Positions 15,327 to 24,018 of a stretch of DNA of 32,482 nucleotides are shown piece by piece (the stretch's first letter is position 1; the number at the start of each line of letters is the position of its first letter). Source of the stretch: Syntrophobacterales bacterium (GTDB lineage Bacteria > Desulfobacterota > Syntrophorhabdia > Syntrophorhabdales > Syntrophorhabdaceae); assembly GCA_031274925.1 (NCBI GenBank), contig JAISPL010000018.1:1-32482 (forward strand), read 5' to 3'. Under the pieces are notes generated by a model. It had not been told where the DNA came from. It saw only the letters and a list, made by a program, of their open reading frames with translations, and did not search any database. The position numbers were made by a program, and so were the translations under genes.

Positions 15327-17965
15327 TGAAGGTTATTACGAGCCATCACAACGCCGATTTTGATTCGCTCTCATCAATGGTTGCGGCAAAAAAACTCTAT
15401 CCTGATGCGATCCTGACTTTTCCAGGCTCACAGGAGCGGACGCTTAGGGAGTTTTTTATCAATTCAACCCTTTATGTGTACGATATTGAGAAGATAAAGA
15501 AAATCGATTACGACACGATTGATACCCTTATCCTCGTGGATACCCGTCAAAAGACAAGGATTGGCGATTTAGGGAAGGTGGCGACCGCAAGAAAAGTAAA
15601 AGTTCACATCTATGACCATCACCCTGCGTCTACGGAAGATGTTGAGGGTGAAGTAGAGGTAATTAGGAATACCGGAGCATGCGTCACTATACTGATCTCC
15701 ATGCTTAAGGAGAAGAGGATTCCCATTTCCGCCGAAGATGCAACGATCATGATGCTCGGTATATACGAAGAAACGGGCAGTTTTCTCTTTCCCTCCACCA
15801 CCACAGAAGATTTTGAAGCCGCCTCTTTTCTTTTATCTAAGGGAGCAAATGTCAATTTTGTTTCAGACATGCTGGTAAAGGAGATAACGCCCGAGCAGGT
15901 ATTCATCCTGAACGACCTCATGAGTAACGCTTTAATGTACAACATAAACGGCATTGATGTGGTAATCGCTCGCGGGAGTTCCGAGAACTACGTAGGCGAC
16001 CTCGCAGTCATTGTCCATAAATTCAGAGATATGGAAAACATTAACGTAGTTTTCGCCATTTTCAGGATGGAGGACCGCGTCTATCTAATAGGCAGAAGCC
16101 GGATTCCAGAGGTAGACGTGGGGCATATCCTTTCCTTGATGGGGGGTGGAGGCCATAAAGAAGCCGCATCCGCCACAATGAAAGATAAGACCATTACCGA
16201 GGCACAGGAAACGCTTCTTGAGCATATCAGGCAGAACGTTAAACCCCTTAGAAGAGCCCGAGACATCATGTTCTACCCCGTCAAGTCCATCGACGCCAGT
16301 GCGACAACAGAAGAGGCGCGCGTACTGATGGTAAAATATAACATCAATGCCCTCCCGGTAATCTCAAGAGACAAGGTCGCGGGTATAATTACCAGACAGA
16401 TAGTGGGTAAGGCCGTGTTTCACGAACTTCAAAGCATCCCTGTCAAAGAGTACATGAGTACCGAGACATGCACGGTGGAAGAAGATGACTCCATTGAAAG
16501 GGTAAAGGAGATAGTAATAGGCAATAACCAGAGATTTCTGCCTGTCGTGAAGGCAGGGGAGTTGGTGGGCGCCATTACGAGGACGGACCTTCTGAGGGTA
16601 CTCGAAGATGAGATCGCCAAAGTGATTCTCGGTAAGACAGAAACCCACGACCTCTATCGGAAACGCAAGAATGTAAAAAAATTGATGGAAGAGAGGTTGG
16701 ACAGGAATACGCTTCAGAGGCTAGCTGAGATAGGAAATCTCGCCGATTCTACGGGATATCATGCTTTTCTAGTCGGGGGATTCGTGAGAGATATCCTGCT
16801 CCGCATAGAAAATTATGACATTGATATCGTAATAGAAGGGGACGGGGTGAGATTCGCCGAAGAGATGGCCAAGGCATTCCATGCGAAAGTGAGGTCCCAC
16901 AAGGAGTTTGCGACAGCCAAGGTAATATATCCGGACAACTTTAAGGTCGATATTGCTACCGCCAGACTGGAGTACTATAAAGCACCTGCGGCTCTTCCCG
17001 TTGTCGAGCACAGTTCGCTGAAGCTCGATTTGCGCAGGAGAGACTTTACTATTAATACTTTAGCCATATCTCTCAATAAGAACAATTTCGGTCAGCTGAT
17101 AGATTTCTTCGGCGGACAACGCGATATTAAAGATAAGACAATCAGAGTGCTCCACAGCCTGAGTTTTGTCGAAGATCCCACAAGGGTGTTCAGGGCGGTC
17201 CGGTTTGAGCACAGATTCAATTTCCAGATCGGCAAACACACCATGAATCTCATCAGAAATGCCGTAAAGATGAATTTCATGGCAAAAATCAGAGACAAGA
17301 GGCTTTGGGCGGAGATTTCCATTATTTTACTCGAAGAAGAGCCTGATAAGATACTGAGAAGACTTCAGGAGTTTGACTTGTTGAAATTTATTTCGCCCAA
17401 TCTCGTTTTCAATAAAGATAAAGAGCGGTTGTTTCATCAGATGCATGACGTTTACAGATGGTTTGAGCTCCTTTACAAGGGCGGGGTCTGCGAGAGGATC
17501 CCCTATTACGTGCTGGGACTCGTAGACCACATGAAACCTGAAGAGGTCGTCGATTTTTGCAGAAAAACTGAAATGGCGGACAGGTTGCGTAAGAAAACTG
17601 TGGATAATATAGCGAAAATGAGAGATACGCTGGCTGGCTTGTCGTACGGAGAATCTGCGATGAAAAAAAGCGAGGTCTACAGAATGTATGAGGATCTCTC
17701 TCGGGAAGCAAGGCTCTTTATGATGGCACGAACCAGATCTGAAGAGGTGAAAAAATCAATATCGAATTACATCACTTACAATGAAACTATGAAACCCTCA
17801 CTCACCGGCGAAGACCTGAAACAACTGGATATCAAAGAAGGTCCTGTTTACAGGGAAATTCTGGATAAACTGTGGGAAGCGAAGATTGACATGAATTTAA
17901 AGACAAAAGACGAAGAGATAGCCTTCGTAAAGATCTACCTGTCGGGAAAGGAGATCGCCTCTTGA
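15326..17965 (+). CDS. DHH-CBS-tRNA nucleotidyltransferase fusion (A-adding/CCA-adding type)
   Basis: An 879-residue multidomain protein. Residues 1-300 form a DHH/DHHA1 unit (HHNADFDS with Asp11 and Asp13, ILVDTR, YDHHPAS, MGGGGHKEAASA). Two CBS domains follow: RARDIMFYPVKSIDA at about 311 and VKEYMSTETCTVEEDD at about 372. The class II nucleotidyltransferase head has GGFVRD (484-489), the catalytic DID (Asp498, Asp500), RRDFTINTLAI and EDPTRVFRAVRFEHRF, then a helical body. Proteins of this layout are known in Deltaproteobacteria and Aquificales and act on tRNA 3' ends. Whether it adds CCA, CC or A is not visible. The CBS pair suggests nucleotide control (inference). The ATG overlaps the xer stop by one base (TAATG). 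Confidence 0.92.
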   Translation: MKVITSHHNADFDSLSSMVAAKKLYPDAILTFPGSQERTLREFFINSTLYVYDIEKIKKIDYDTIDTLILVDTRQKTRIGDLGKVATARKVKVHIYDHHPASTEDVEGEVEVIRNTGACVTILISMLKEKRIPISAEDATIMMLGIYEETGSFLFPSTTTEDFEAASFLLSKGANVNFVSDMLVKEITPEQVFILNDLMSNALMYNINGIDVVIARGSSENYVGDLAVIVHKFRDMENINVVFAIFRMEDRVYLIGRSRIPEVDVGHILSLMGGGGHKEAASATMKDKTITEAQETLLEHIRQNVKPLRRARDIMFYPVKSIDASATTEEARVLMVKYNINALPVISRDKVAGIITRQIVGKAVFHELQSIPVKEYMSTETCTVEEDDSIERVKEIVIGNNQRFLPVVKAGELVGAITRTDLLRVLEDEIAKVILGKTETHDLYRKRKNVKKLMEERLDRNTLQRLAEIGNLADSTGYHAFLVGGFVRDILLRIENYDIDIVIEGDGVRFAEEMAKAFHAKVRSHKEFATAKVIYPDNFKVDIATARLEYYKAPAALPVVEHSSLKLDLRRRDFTINTLAISLNKNNFGQLIDFFGGQRDIKDKTIRVLHSLSFVEDPTRVFRAVRFEHRFNFQIGKHTMNLIRNAVKMNFMAKIRDKRLWAEISIILLEEEPDKILRRLQEFDLLKFISPNLVFNKDKERLFHQMHDVYRWFELLYKGGVCERIPYYVLGLVDHMKPEEVVDFCRKTEMADRLRKKTVDNIAKMRDTLAGLSYGESAMKKSEVYRMYEDLSREARLFMMARTRSEEVKKSISNYITYNETMKPSLTGEDLKQLDIKEGPVYREILDKLWEAKIDMNLKTKDEEIAFVKIYLSGKEIAS

Positions 17966-18690
17966 GCGCATCTCTAACCCCACTTGAAGTCAGCGTTGAA
18001 TGTTACGAGGGACCTCTGGCCGTACTTGTCACTCTCATAAGAAAAAACAAAGTGAGCATTTGGGAAGTTCCTCTCGCCTCTATTACGGAAAGGTTTCTTC
18101 AATACGTTGAGTTGGTGGCTGAAATGAACCTCCGCATTGCTGAAGATTTTATCGAAATGGCCTCTCTTCTTATCTTCATTAAGTCAAAGATGCTTCTCCC
18201 TGTAGAGGACCGAGACCAGGAAAATAGCCATGAAGAAGAACTGGTCGAGAGGATAATTGAGTACGAAAAAATCAAGGAAATGTCAAATGCTATTGCCGCC
18301 TTGCCTATGCTCAATAGAGATTTATTTGTACGAGGATTAAAAACCATTAACCGGGAGGCAGATTATGACCTTCTAGAGCTTTCCCACATGTTCTTTGAGC
18401 TTATGACAAACAAGGAAGAGCGGTACATCGAGATTAAGGAAATAAGGCCTACCCTAGAAGAAAAAATGACCACATTGAAAGCTATGCTCGAGGCATCGGG
18501 TCTCTATGTATGGAGCATAGACGGTGGCGAGGGCCAGAATGAAAAAATAGCAACTATTCTGGGAATGCTTGAACTGACGAAGACGAAGTTTGCCACCCTA
18601 CTTCAGAGGAGACCATTCGGAAAAGTTATCCTGCGCAAAAGGGACTACAACGAACACATTACGAAAGGTGGTTTACATGTCGAGGGGTAA
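17962..18690 (+). CDS. scpA: Segregation and condensation protein A
   Basis: Kleisin subunit of the SMC-ScpAB condensin, required for chromosome compaction and partition. The 242 residues open with the family signature FEGPLDLL-like YEGPLAVLVTLIRKNKVSIWEVPLASIT (region 13-40), followed by MASLLIFIKSKMLLP (about 66-80) and a C-terminal winged-helix part. The start is TTG at 17962, overlapping the upstream TGA (TTGA) and preceded by AAAGGAG, so translation is coupled to the tRNA nucleotidyltransferase gene. The usual partner scpB does not follow; sppA does, so scpB must lie elsewhere. The signature residue Asp of GPLDLL is Ala here. Confidence 0.88.
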   Translation: MSASLTPLEVSVECYEGPLAVLVTLIRKNKVSIWEVPLASITERFLQYVELVAEMNLRIAEDFIEMASLLIFIKSKMLLPVEDRDQENSHEEELVERIIEYEKIKEMSNAIAALPMLNRDLFVRGLKTINREADYDLLELSHMFFELMTNKEERYIEIKEIRPTLEEKMTTLKAMLEASGLYVWSIDGGEGQNEKIATILGMLELTKTKFATLLQRRPFGKVILRKRDYNEHITKGGLHVEG

Positions 18691-19540
18691 AAAAACAATC
18701 TTTTTCCTTGTAATTATTGTCACACTGGTCTTTGTAGGAGCTTTTGCCATAGGCGTCGTCGGCAAGGGATCGGGTGAAAAGTTTGGGGTTGTTGAAATAG
18801 AGGGTGTCATAACTCAATCAGGGGACACCATGGCCGATATGGTCAGATTCAGCGAAGACGCTTCTATAAAAGGGGTTATTGTTAGGATAAATTCACCAGG
18901 TGGATCAGTAGGACCGACTCAAGAAATTTACAGAGAAATGATAAAGCTGCGGGAGAAAAAGAAGGTATTCGTATCCATGGGCGGAATATGCGCCTCCGGG
19001 GGCTATTACATCGCATCGGCCGGGGAAAAAATATACGCGAGCCCTTCAACCATTACGGGAAGCATAGGCGTCATAATGGAGCAGATGGTTATTGAGGATC
19101 TTTTAAAAAAGATAGGGGTGCAACCGAATACGCTTAAAGCAGGCGAGTATAAAAACGTTGGTTCCCCTTTTAAAAAAATGACAAGCAAAGAGAGGGAGTA
19201 TCTGGACCGAATAATGACAAGCATTCACGAGCAATTCATCTCCGATGTCGCCGTAGGCAGGAAAATGGATGTCGAATCCGTAAGAAAGCTTTCGGACGGA
19301 CGAATCTACACAGGCACCCAGGCCAAAGAAGCCAAACTAGTGGATAACATAGGCACATTATACGACTGCAGGGACGATCTCAAAACAACACTCAACATCA
19401 AAAGAAAGCCGGTGCTCATATATGGCAAGAGACCTTTCTCTTTCGCAAAATGGTTCTTTTCCTCTTTTGCAAGAGAAATGATCTCCCAGTCCACAGCGTC
19501 GCCTTTCAAATTCCTGTTCAAGGGAAATGCGGGGTTCTAA
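18677..19540 (+). CDS. sppA: Signal peptide peptidase SppA, short 36K type
   Basis: Membrane-anchored serine protease that degrades cleaved signal peptides. The 287-residue protein has an N-terminal anchor (KKTIFFLVIIVTLVFVGAFA, 5-24). The catalytic dyad is visible as Ser107 in CASGGYYIASA and Lys159 in LKAGEYKNVGSPF. Other family marks are INSPGGSVGPTQEIY (71-85) and STITGSIGVI (124-133). It has one protease domain, like Bacillus SppA, not the duplicated E. coli form. The ATG at 18677 lies inside scpA (14-nt overlap). I preferred it over an upstream in-frame start because it places the hydrophobic anchor at the N-terminus. Confidence 0.94.
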   Translation: MSRGKKTIFFLVIIVTLVFVGAFAIGVVGKGSGEKFGVVEIEGVITQSGDTMADMVRFSEDASIKGVIVRINSPGGSVGPTQEIYREMIKLREKKKVFVSMGGICASGGYYIASAGEKIYASPSTITGSIGVIMEQMVIEDLLKKIGVQPNTLKAGEYKNVGSPFKKMTSKEREYLDRIMTSIHEQFISDVAVGRKMDVESVRKLSDGRIYTGTQAKEAKLVDNIGTLYDCRDDLKTTLNIKRKPVLIYGKRPFSFAKWFFSSFAREMISQSTASPFKFLFKGNAGF

Positions 19541-19585
19541 GGCAGATGGCATTGCATGACTTCAATCACCCCACCGTGAGAGGTT

Positions 19586-20311
19586 TTGATTTCTATACCC
19601 TTCTTTGTGCTTGCCCTGCTAGCCTCTTCCCACGTAGTTCTTGCGTCCTTACGGACTACTGACCCGCCGATGTTCCTCACGAGTTGCTCTTTTGCTGGTA
19701 TCCCGCTTCAATCCGCCCAATTACTCATTGTGGCGGGCAACAAATCGAGATTAAACTCCGTTGCAGTTTATGCTGCGAAAAGGAAACCGTATGGATGGAT
19801 TGCTTCATTTCCTCCTATAGATGCAACCATCGGCCGAAACGGCTTTGCCGAACCAGGCGCAAAAAGGGAAGGCGACGGGAAAACCCCATCCGGTGTTTAC
19901 CCCCTCTTGTACGCTTTTGGCTACGCTCACGAGATCAACACGAAAATGCCTTACCGACAAGCCGGAGAGAACGACATCTGGGTCAACGATCCCTCTTCTC
20001 TAGATTACAACAAATGGGTTAGGCAAGGAGAAACAACGGCTATTTCTTTTGAAAATATGAAACGTAAAGACGGATTTTACAGGTACGGTGTCGTAATCGG
20101 TCATAACATTGATCCGGTAGTCAGAGGCCATGGAAGCGCCATATTCCTACATGTGTGGAAAAGGCGCGACGCACCCACTTCAGGCTGCGTAGCAATGGCT
20201 CAAAAAAACTTGGTACACATTCTTGGATGGCTTGATCCTTTGAAAAAACCGCTCATTATAATGGGAACCAAAGAAGCTCTTATTAAATTTGACGAAATGA
20301 GTTGGATATAA
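19586..20311 (+). CDS. L,D-transpeptidase (YkuD-fold) family protein, exported
   Basis: Probably cross-links or edits peptidoglycan through an L,D-transpeptidase cysteine. The 241 residues start with a likely signal peptide (MISIPFFVLALLASSHVVLA, 1-20). The core shows EGDGKTPSGVYPL (96-107), NDIWVNDPSSLDYNKWV (129-145), then GHGSAIFLHVW with His189 and PTSGCVAM with nucleophile Cys201. That spacing and the GCVAM ending match the COG3786-type YkuD subgroup rather than the SHGC(I/V)R type. The TTG at 19586 is the only start that keeps the signal peptide; its GAGAGG box is very close. LTSC at 31-34 looks like a lipobox but is too far from the hydrophobic stretch. It is the last gene of the plus-strand unit. 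Confidence 0.85.
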   Translation: MISIPFFVLALLASSHVVLASLRTTDPPMFLTSCSFAGIPLQSAQLLIVAGNKSRLNSVAVYAAKRKPYGWIASFPPIDATIGRNGFAEPGAKREGDGKTPSGVYPLLYAFGYAHEINTKMPYRQAGENDIWVNDPSSLDYNKWVRQGETTAISFENMKRKDGFYRYGVVIGHNIDPVVRGHGSAIFLHVWKRRDAPTSGCVAMAQKNLVHILGWLDPLKKPLIIMGTKEALIKFDEMSWI

Positions 20312-20347
20312 CTCGGTATCTTCCCGTTGACTCTTCCTTTGCCATTT

Positions 20348-20803
20348 TTATGTTTTATCTTCGCCTGACAATATTGCGTATTCGAATCCGTCGAGAAGGG
20401 CGACGAAAGACGCCATATTGATATTCGGTGAGATAGCGGCCACGCTCCATATCACTGAACCGTCGGTAAATATGATGGACACCCCGACATGGGCCGCCGT
20501 TCCTGTTTTAGATTCATGTATTCTCGACGAAAAATCGACCAACTTGACGTCTTGAATGACGGGAAAAATCGACGCGAGAGATTTCTTCAGCACATTGGCA
20601 AGCGCATCAACAGGCCCAACTCCAGTCGACGCCTCATGCATCTCTTTGTCTGCAGTCCTGATAATTACTGTTGCCTCCGGCCTCAATCCATCATCAATAA
20701 GCCTATAGGTTCCCACGACCTCAAAAGGACTCTGGTAGCCATCAAGAGAGCGAAGGATATTAAGTTCTTTTGTCCCATCCCGTATGTCAAGAAACCGTTT
20801 CAC
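20348..20803 (-). CDS. Stand-alone LeuA-type regulatory (dimer) domain protein
   Basis: This 151-residue protein is only the C-terminal LeuA allosteric domain and has no TIM barrel. Key patterns are FEVVGTYRL (27-35), [18 protein letters not shown] (59-76), [11 protein letters not shown] (100-110), [10 protein letters not shown] (112-121) and [18 protein letters not shown] (125-142). These line up one-to-one with the C-terminal domain of the CimA encoded immediately upstream ([51 protein letters not shown]). The start is GTG overlapping the cimA TGA (GTGA), so translation is coupled. It probably binds an amino acid such as isoleucine or pairs with CimA; that role is inference. A truncated synthase is unlikely because the domain is complete and neatly coupled. 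Confidence 0.85.
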   Translation of the reverse strand: MKRFLDIRDGTKELNILRSLDGYQSPFEVVGTYRLIDDGLRPEATVIIRTADKEMHEASTGVGPVDALANVLKKSLASIFPVIQDVKLVDFSSRIHESKTGTAAHVGVSIIFTDGSVIWSVAAISPNINMASFVALLDGFEYAILSGEDKT

Positions 20804-22371
20804 TCAGCTTTCTCCTCTTCAATCAGCAGCTTGTAATCTATACTGTCCACAAGCGCCTGCCAGCTTGCCTCTATGATGTTCTCCGATACCCCGACAGTTC
20901 CCCATGATTGCTTTCCATCACTGCTTTCTATAAGAACCCGTGTGGGAGCCTCGGTTCCATCCTTGGCGGACAGAACCCTCACCTTGTAATCAACCAACTC
21001 CATCTCCATGAGAACAGGGTAAATCTTGCAGAGGGCCTTCCTCAGGGCATTGTCAAGGGCGTTTACCGGACCGGTCCCGAGAGCGGCGGTGTGCTCAATC
21101 CTGTCGTTGACCTTGACCAGTATTGTCGCTTCGCAGACAGGGTGATTCTTCTCTTTTTTCTCTGTGATGATCCTGAACCCAACAAGGTCGAAATACTTTT
21201 TGTGGATACCAAGTGATTTTTTTATGAGAAGTTCAAGGGAACCTTCCGCACCCTCAAACTGGTACCCGAACATTTCGAGTTCCTTGACTTTTCTCGCAAC
21301 CTCTTTCGCAAGCTTCTTGTCTTTATCTATATCAATATTAAATTCCCTCGCCTTGTAAAGGATGCTACTCTCTCCTGAAAGATCTGAGATAAGCACTCTT
21401 TGAACATTGCCAACAAGGGCGGGCTTTATGTGTTCATACGTCTCCGGATTTCTCCTTATGGCACTCACATGGATACCGCCTTTATGCGCGAAAGCGCTCT
21501 CCCCTACATATGGTCTGTGCTTGTCAGGAATGAAATTTGCCATTTCATCAACAAAAAGGCTCAGTTCCCGAAGTCTTAAAAGGCCTTCCTCCTCTATGCC
21601 TCCGCATCCCATCTTGAGGGTCACACTCGGTATTATTGAGCAAAGATTAGCATTACCACAACGCTCTCCATACCCATTGATCGTGCCCTGGACATGCTCG
21701 CATCCCGCGCGCACGGCCATAAGGCTATTAGCAACTGCCATTTCTGTATCGTTGTGAGTATGTATTCCTAATTTACACTTGATTGATGCGCTCACGATCG
21801 TCACAACGTCGAATACGTCATAGGGCATGCTCCCCCCGTTGGTATCACAAAGAACCAGGACGTCAGCTCCTGAGTCACGCGCCACGGTCAGGACTTTCAC
21901 GGCATATGCCCTGTTCCTGCGATACCCGTCAAAGAAATGCTCTGCGTCAAAAAATACGGTCTTGCCGCAATTCTTCAGATAACGGATCGTGCCCTCGACC
22001 ATCTTCAGGTTGGTGTCCAAGCTGACTTTCAATGCGTCCCTAACGTGGAGATCCCAGCTTTTCCCCACAATGGTCACATACTCGGTTTCAGCGTCTAGCA
22101 CCGACCGTATAACCTCGTCGTCTTCTGGCCTCGTGTGGGCCTTCATTGTCATGCTGAATGCTACAACCTTCGATTGTCGAAGTTGCAGATTTTTTACTTC
22201 CTTGAAATAGCTGAGGTCTTTCGGATTTGATCCCGGCCAGCCCCCTTCGATATAATGAATTCCAAATTCATCCAGCTTCTCTGTGATTCTCAATTTGTCC
22301 GTAAGGGAAAATGCGATATCTTCAGACTGAGCTCCGTCGCGAAGCGTGGTGTCGTAAAACTCAACCCTCAC
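20800..22371 (-). CDS. cimA: (R)-citramalate synthase
   Basis: Condenses pyruvate with acetyl-CoA to (R)-citramalate, opening the threonine-independent route to 2-oxobutyrate and isoleucine. The 523-residue protein has a DRE-TIM metallolyase barrel with DTTLRDGAQ (7-15, metal ligand Asp12), HTHND (204-208) and GYGERCGN (233-240), then a LeuA-type regulatory domain from about 385. The early [10 protein letters not shown] (43-52) is characteristic of citramalate synthases of the Geobacter/Leptospira kind rather than of isopropylmalate or homocitrate synthases. The start is GTG overlapping the lysC TGA (GTGA). Being next to aspartokinase suits amino-acid supply. Substrate assignment rests on motif style and should be treated as likely. 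Confidence 0.9.
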   Translation of the reverse strand: MRVEFYDTTLRDGAQSEDIAFSLTDKLRITEKLDEFGIHYIEGGWPGSNPKDLSYFKEVKNLQLRQSKVVAFSMTMKAHTRPEDDEVIRSVLDAETEYVTIVGKSWDLHVRDALKVSLDTNLKMVEGTIRYLKNCGKTVFFDAEHFFDGYRRNRAYAVKVLTVARDSGADVLVLCDTNGGSMPYDVFDVVTIVSASIKCKLGIHTHNDTEMAVANSLMAVRAGCEHVQGTINGYGERCGNANLCSIIPSVTLKMGCGGIEEEGLLRLRELSLFVDEMANFIPDKHRPYVGESAFAHKGGIHVSAIRRNPETYEHIKPALVGNVQRVLISDLSGESSILYKAREFNIDIDKDKKLAKEVARKVKELEMFGYQFEGAEGSLELLIKKSLGIHKKYFDLVGFRIITEKKEKNHPVCEATILVKVNDRIEHTAALGTGPVNALDNALRKALCKIYPVLMEMELVDYKVRVLSAKDGTEAPTRVLIESSDGKQSWGTVGVSENIIEASWQALVDSIDYKLLIEEEKAE

Positions 22372-23603
22372 TGCTCCTCCCTGACTTCTCCGGCATCGAG
22401 CCCAAATGCAGTATGGAGCGCCCTCACAGCCAACTCCCCGTATTTGCTTTCCAGCACGCAGGAGATCTTGATCTCTGACGTGGTAATTGCCTCAATATTT
22501 ATACCCTCGGCAGCAAGAACGGAGAACATATTCGATGCTATTCCGGCGTGGGATATCATGCCACGGCCAACGATGCTCACTTTTGCTATATTATCGTCCA
22601 TGGTCACCTTTTCGGCTCCCACTTCTTTTACCTTTTCCTCCATAATCTTATACGCCTTCTTTGCGTCGGCCTTTGATGTGGTGAAAGTAATATCCGTTAA
22701 ACTGCTGCGGCTCACGTTCTGCACGATTACGTCCACAACAATATTAGCATCGGAAAGAGCGGTAAATATGTCGGCCGCGATTCCGGGCTTGTCCGGAACG
22801 GCACTTACCGTGATCTTTGCTTCGTTCTTGCTGTATGTAACACCGGAAACTACCACTTTTTCCATTGGCATACTTCCCTCCTCGCATACGAGTGTCCCTT
22901 TGCCCTCTTCTAAAGAAGATTTCACAAGGATCGGAACATTATATTTTTGAGCCAGCTCAACCGATCTTATCTGTAGCACCTTGGCTCCCAAGCCTGCCAT
23001 TTCCAGCATCTCATCATAGGATATCTTATCAAGTCTCTGCGCCTTATCGCATATATTGGGATCTGTAGTATACACACCATCCACATCCGTGTAAATTTCA
23101 CATACGTCTGCGTTGAGACTCGCAGCAAGGGCCACACCAGTGGTATCCGATCCACCTCTTCCCAGGGTTGTAATGTTACCATTTTCGTCCACACCCTGAA
23201 AGCCGGGCACTACCACTATTTTACCCAGTTTTAGTTCGGCAAGGATCCGCTCTTTCTCCAACCGGTCGATCCGTGCCTTTCCAAATTTGGAGTCGGTGAT
23301 TATCCTCACCTGGTACCCAAGGACGGACACGGCATCATTCCCCATTTCCTTTAAAGTAAGGGTAAGAAGAGCGGAGGTTACCTGTTCACCGGTCGAAATA
23401 AGGACGTCAACCTCCCGCTCATCTGGAAATTTGGAAATCTGATTGGCAAAATTGAGCAATCTGTCAGTCTCTCCTGCCATCGCCGAGACAACGATCACCA
23501 TATCGTTGCCCCTGCTTTTGTAATCTATGGCTCTTTTCGCTACATTGCGTATCCGCTCAATATCTCTGACGGAAGTTCCGCCATATTTTTGCACGACTAA
23601 CAT
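22368..23603 (-). CDS. lysC: Aspartokinase
   Basis: Phosphorylates aspartate, the first step towards lysine, threonine, methionine and isoleucine. The 411 residues begin with the family motif VQKYGGTSV (4-12). The kinase domain contains [36 protein letters not shown] and the aspartate-binding [14 protein letters not shown]. Two ACT domains at the C-terminus ([38 protein letters not shown] and [12 protein letters not shown]) indicate feedback control, most likely by lysine and/or threonine. An excellent GGAGG box precedes the ATG at 23603. The first 47 nt overlap the end of tsaE in another frame. Confidence 0.97.
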   Translation of the reverse strand: MLVVQKYGGTSVRDIERIRNVAKRAIDYKSRGNDMVIVVSAMAGETDRLLNFANQISKFPDEREVDVLISTGEQVTSALLTLTLKEMGNDAVSVLGYQVRIITDSKFGKARIDRLEKERILAELKLGKIVVVPGFQGVDENGNITTLGRGGSDTTGVALAASLNADVCEIYTDVDGVYTTDPNICDKAQRLDKISYDEMLEMAGLGAKVLQIRSVELAQKYNVPILVKSSLEEGKGTLVCEEGSMPMEKVVVSGVTYSKNEAKITVSAVPDKPGIAADIFTALSDANIVVDVIVQNVSRSSLTDITFTTSKADAKKAYKIMEEKVKEVGAEKVTMDDNIAKVSIVGRGMISHAGIASNMFSVLAAEGINIEAITTSEIKISCVLESKYGELAVRALHTAFGLDAGEVREEQ

Positions 23604-24018
23604 CTTCTACCTCCAGCGTAATTTTTCGATCCTCTTTTTCAAACGCTTCTATGTAGATCCTGATTGTACCTTCCGGCCAGACGCTTCTTTCGGCCCACTC
23701 AGCGACTATTATGCCGCTTTCGTAATATCCCTCCATGTCAAGCGACTCTACCTCGGATTCGTCGATCCTGTATAAGTCCACATGGCAGAGAGTGCATGAG
23801 CCTTCATATACATTCATCAGAGTAAAGGAGGGGCTCAAAACATAGAGCCAGTCCTCAACCCCGACACCCTTTGCGATACCCTTAACCAGTTGGGTCTTGC
23901 CGGCACCAAGCTCACCGTATAAGGCATAACAGTCACCTGGCCGGGCATGCCTCCCTATGTGTTCCCCAATGTCCCACGTATCAGAGGGACTTTTCGATAT
24001 AAACTCTATCCGTTCCAC
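23557..24018 (-). CDS. tsaE: tRNA N6-threonylcarbamoyladenosine biosynthesis ATPase TsaE
   Basis: ATPase partner of TsaB/TsaD in t6A37 formation on ANN-decoding tRNAs. The 153 residues show the P-loop GELGAGKT (35-42), [12 protein letters not shown] (about 62-73), VDLYRID (80-86) and the terminal ATPase motif VAEWAERS. The start is GTG at 24018, 38 nt inside the end of nnr; the stop lies 47 nt inside lysC. Such long overlaps on both sides are unusual, yet the conserved core fills the frame, so the gene looks intact. TsaE next to Nnr is a common arrangement. The last 15 residues are not conserved in my reading and may be an overlap-born tail. Confidence 0.93.
   Translation of the reverse strand: MERIEFISKSPSDTWDIGEHIGRHARPGDCYALYGELGAGKTQLVKGIAKGVGVEDWLYVLSPSFTLMNVYEGSCTLCHVDLYRIDESEVESLDMEGYYESGIIVAEWAERSVWPEGTIRIYIEAFEKEDRKITLEVEDVSRAKIWRNFRQRY

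Noticed and set aside
20312-20347. Bidirectional terminator between the converging operons
   Set aside because: The 36-nt gap shows no stable stem with a T-tract in either direction.
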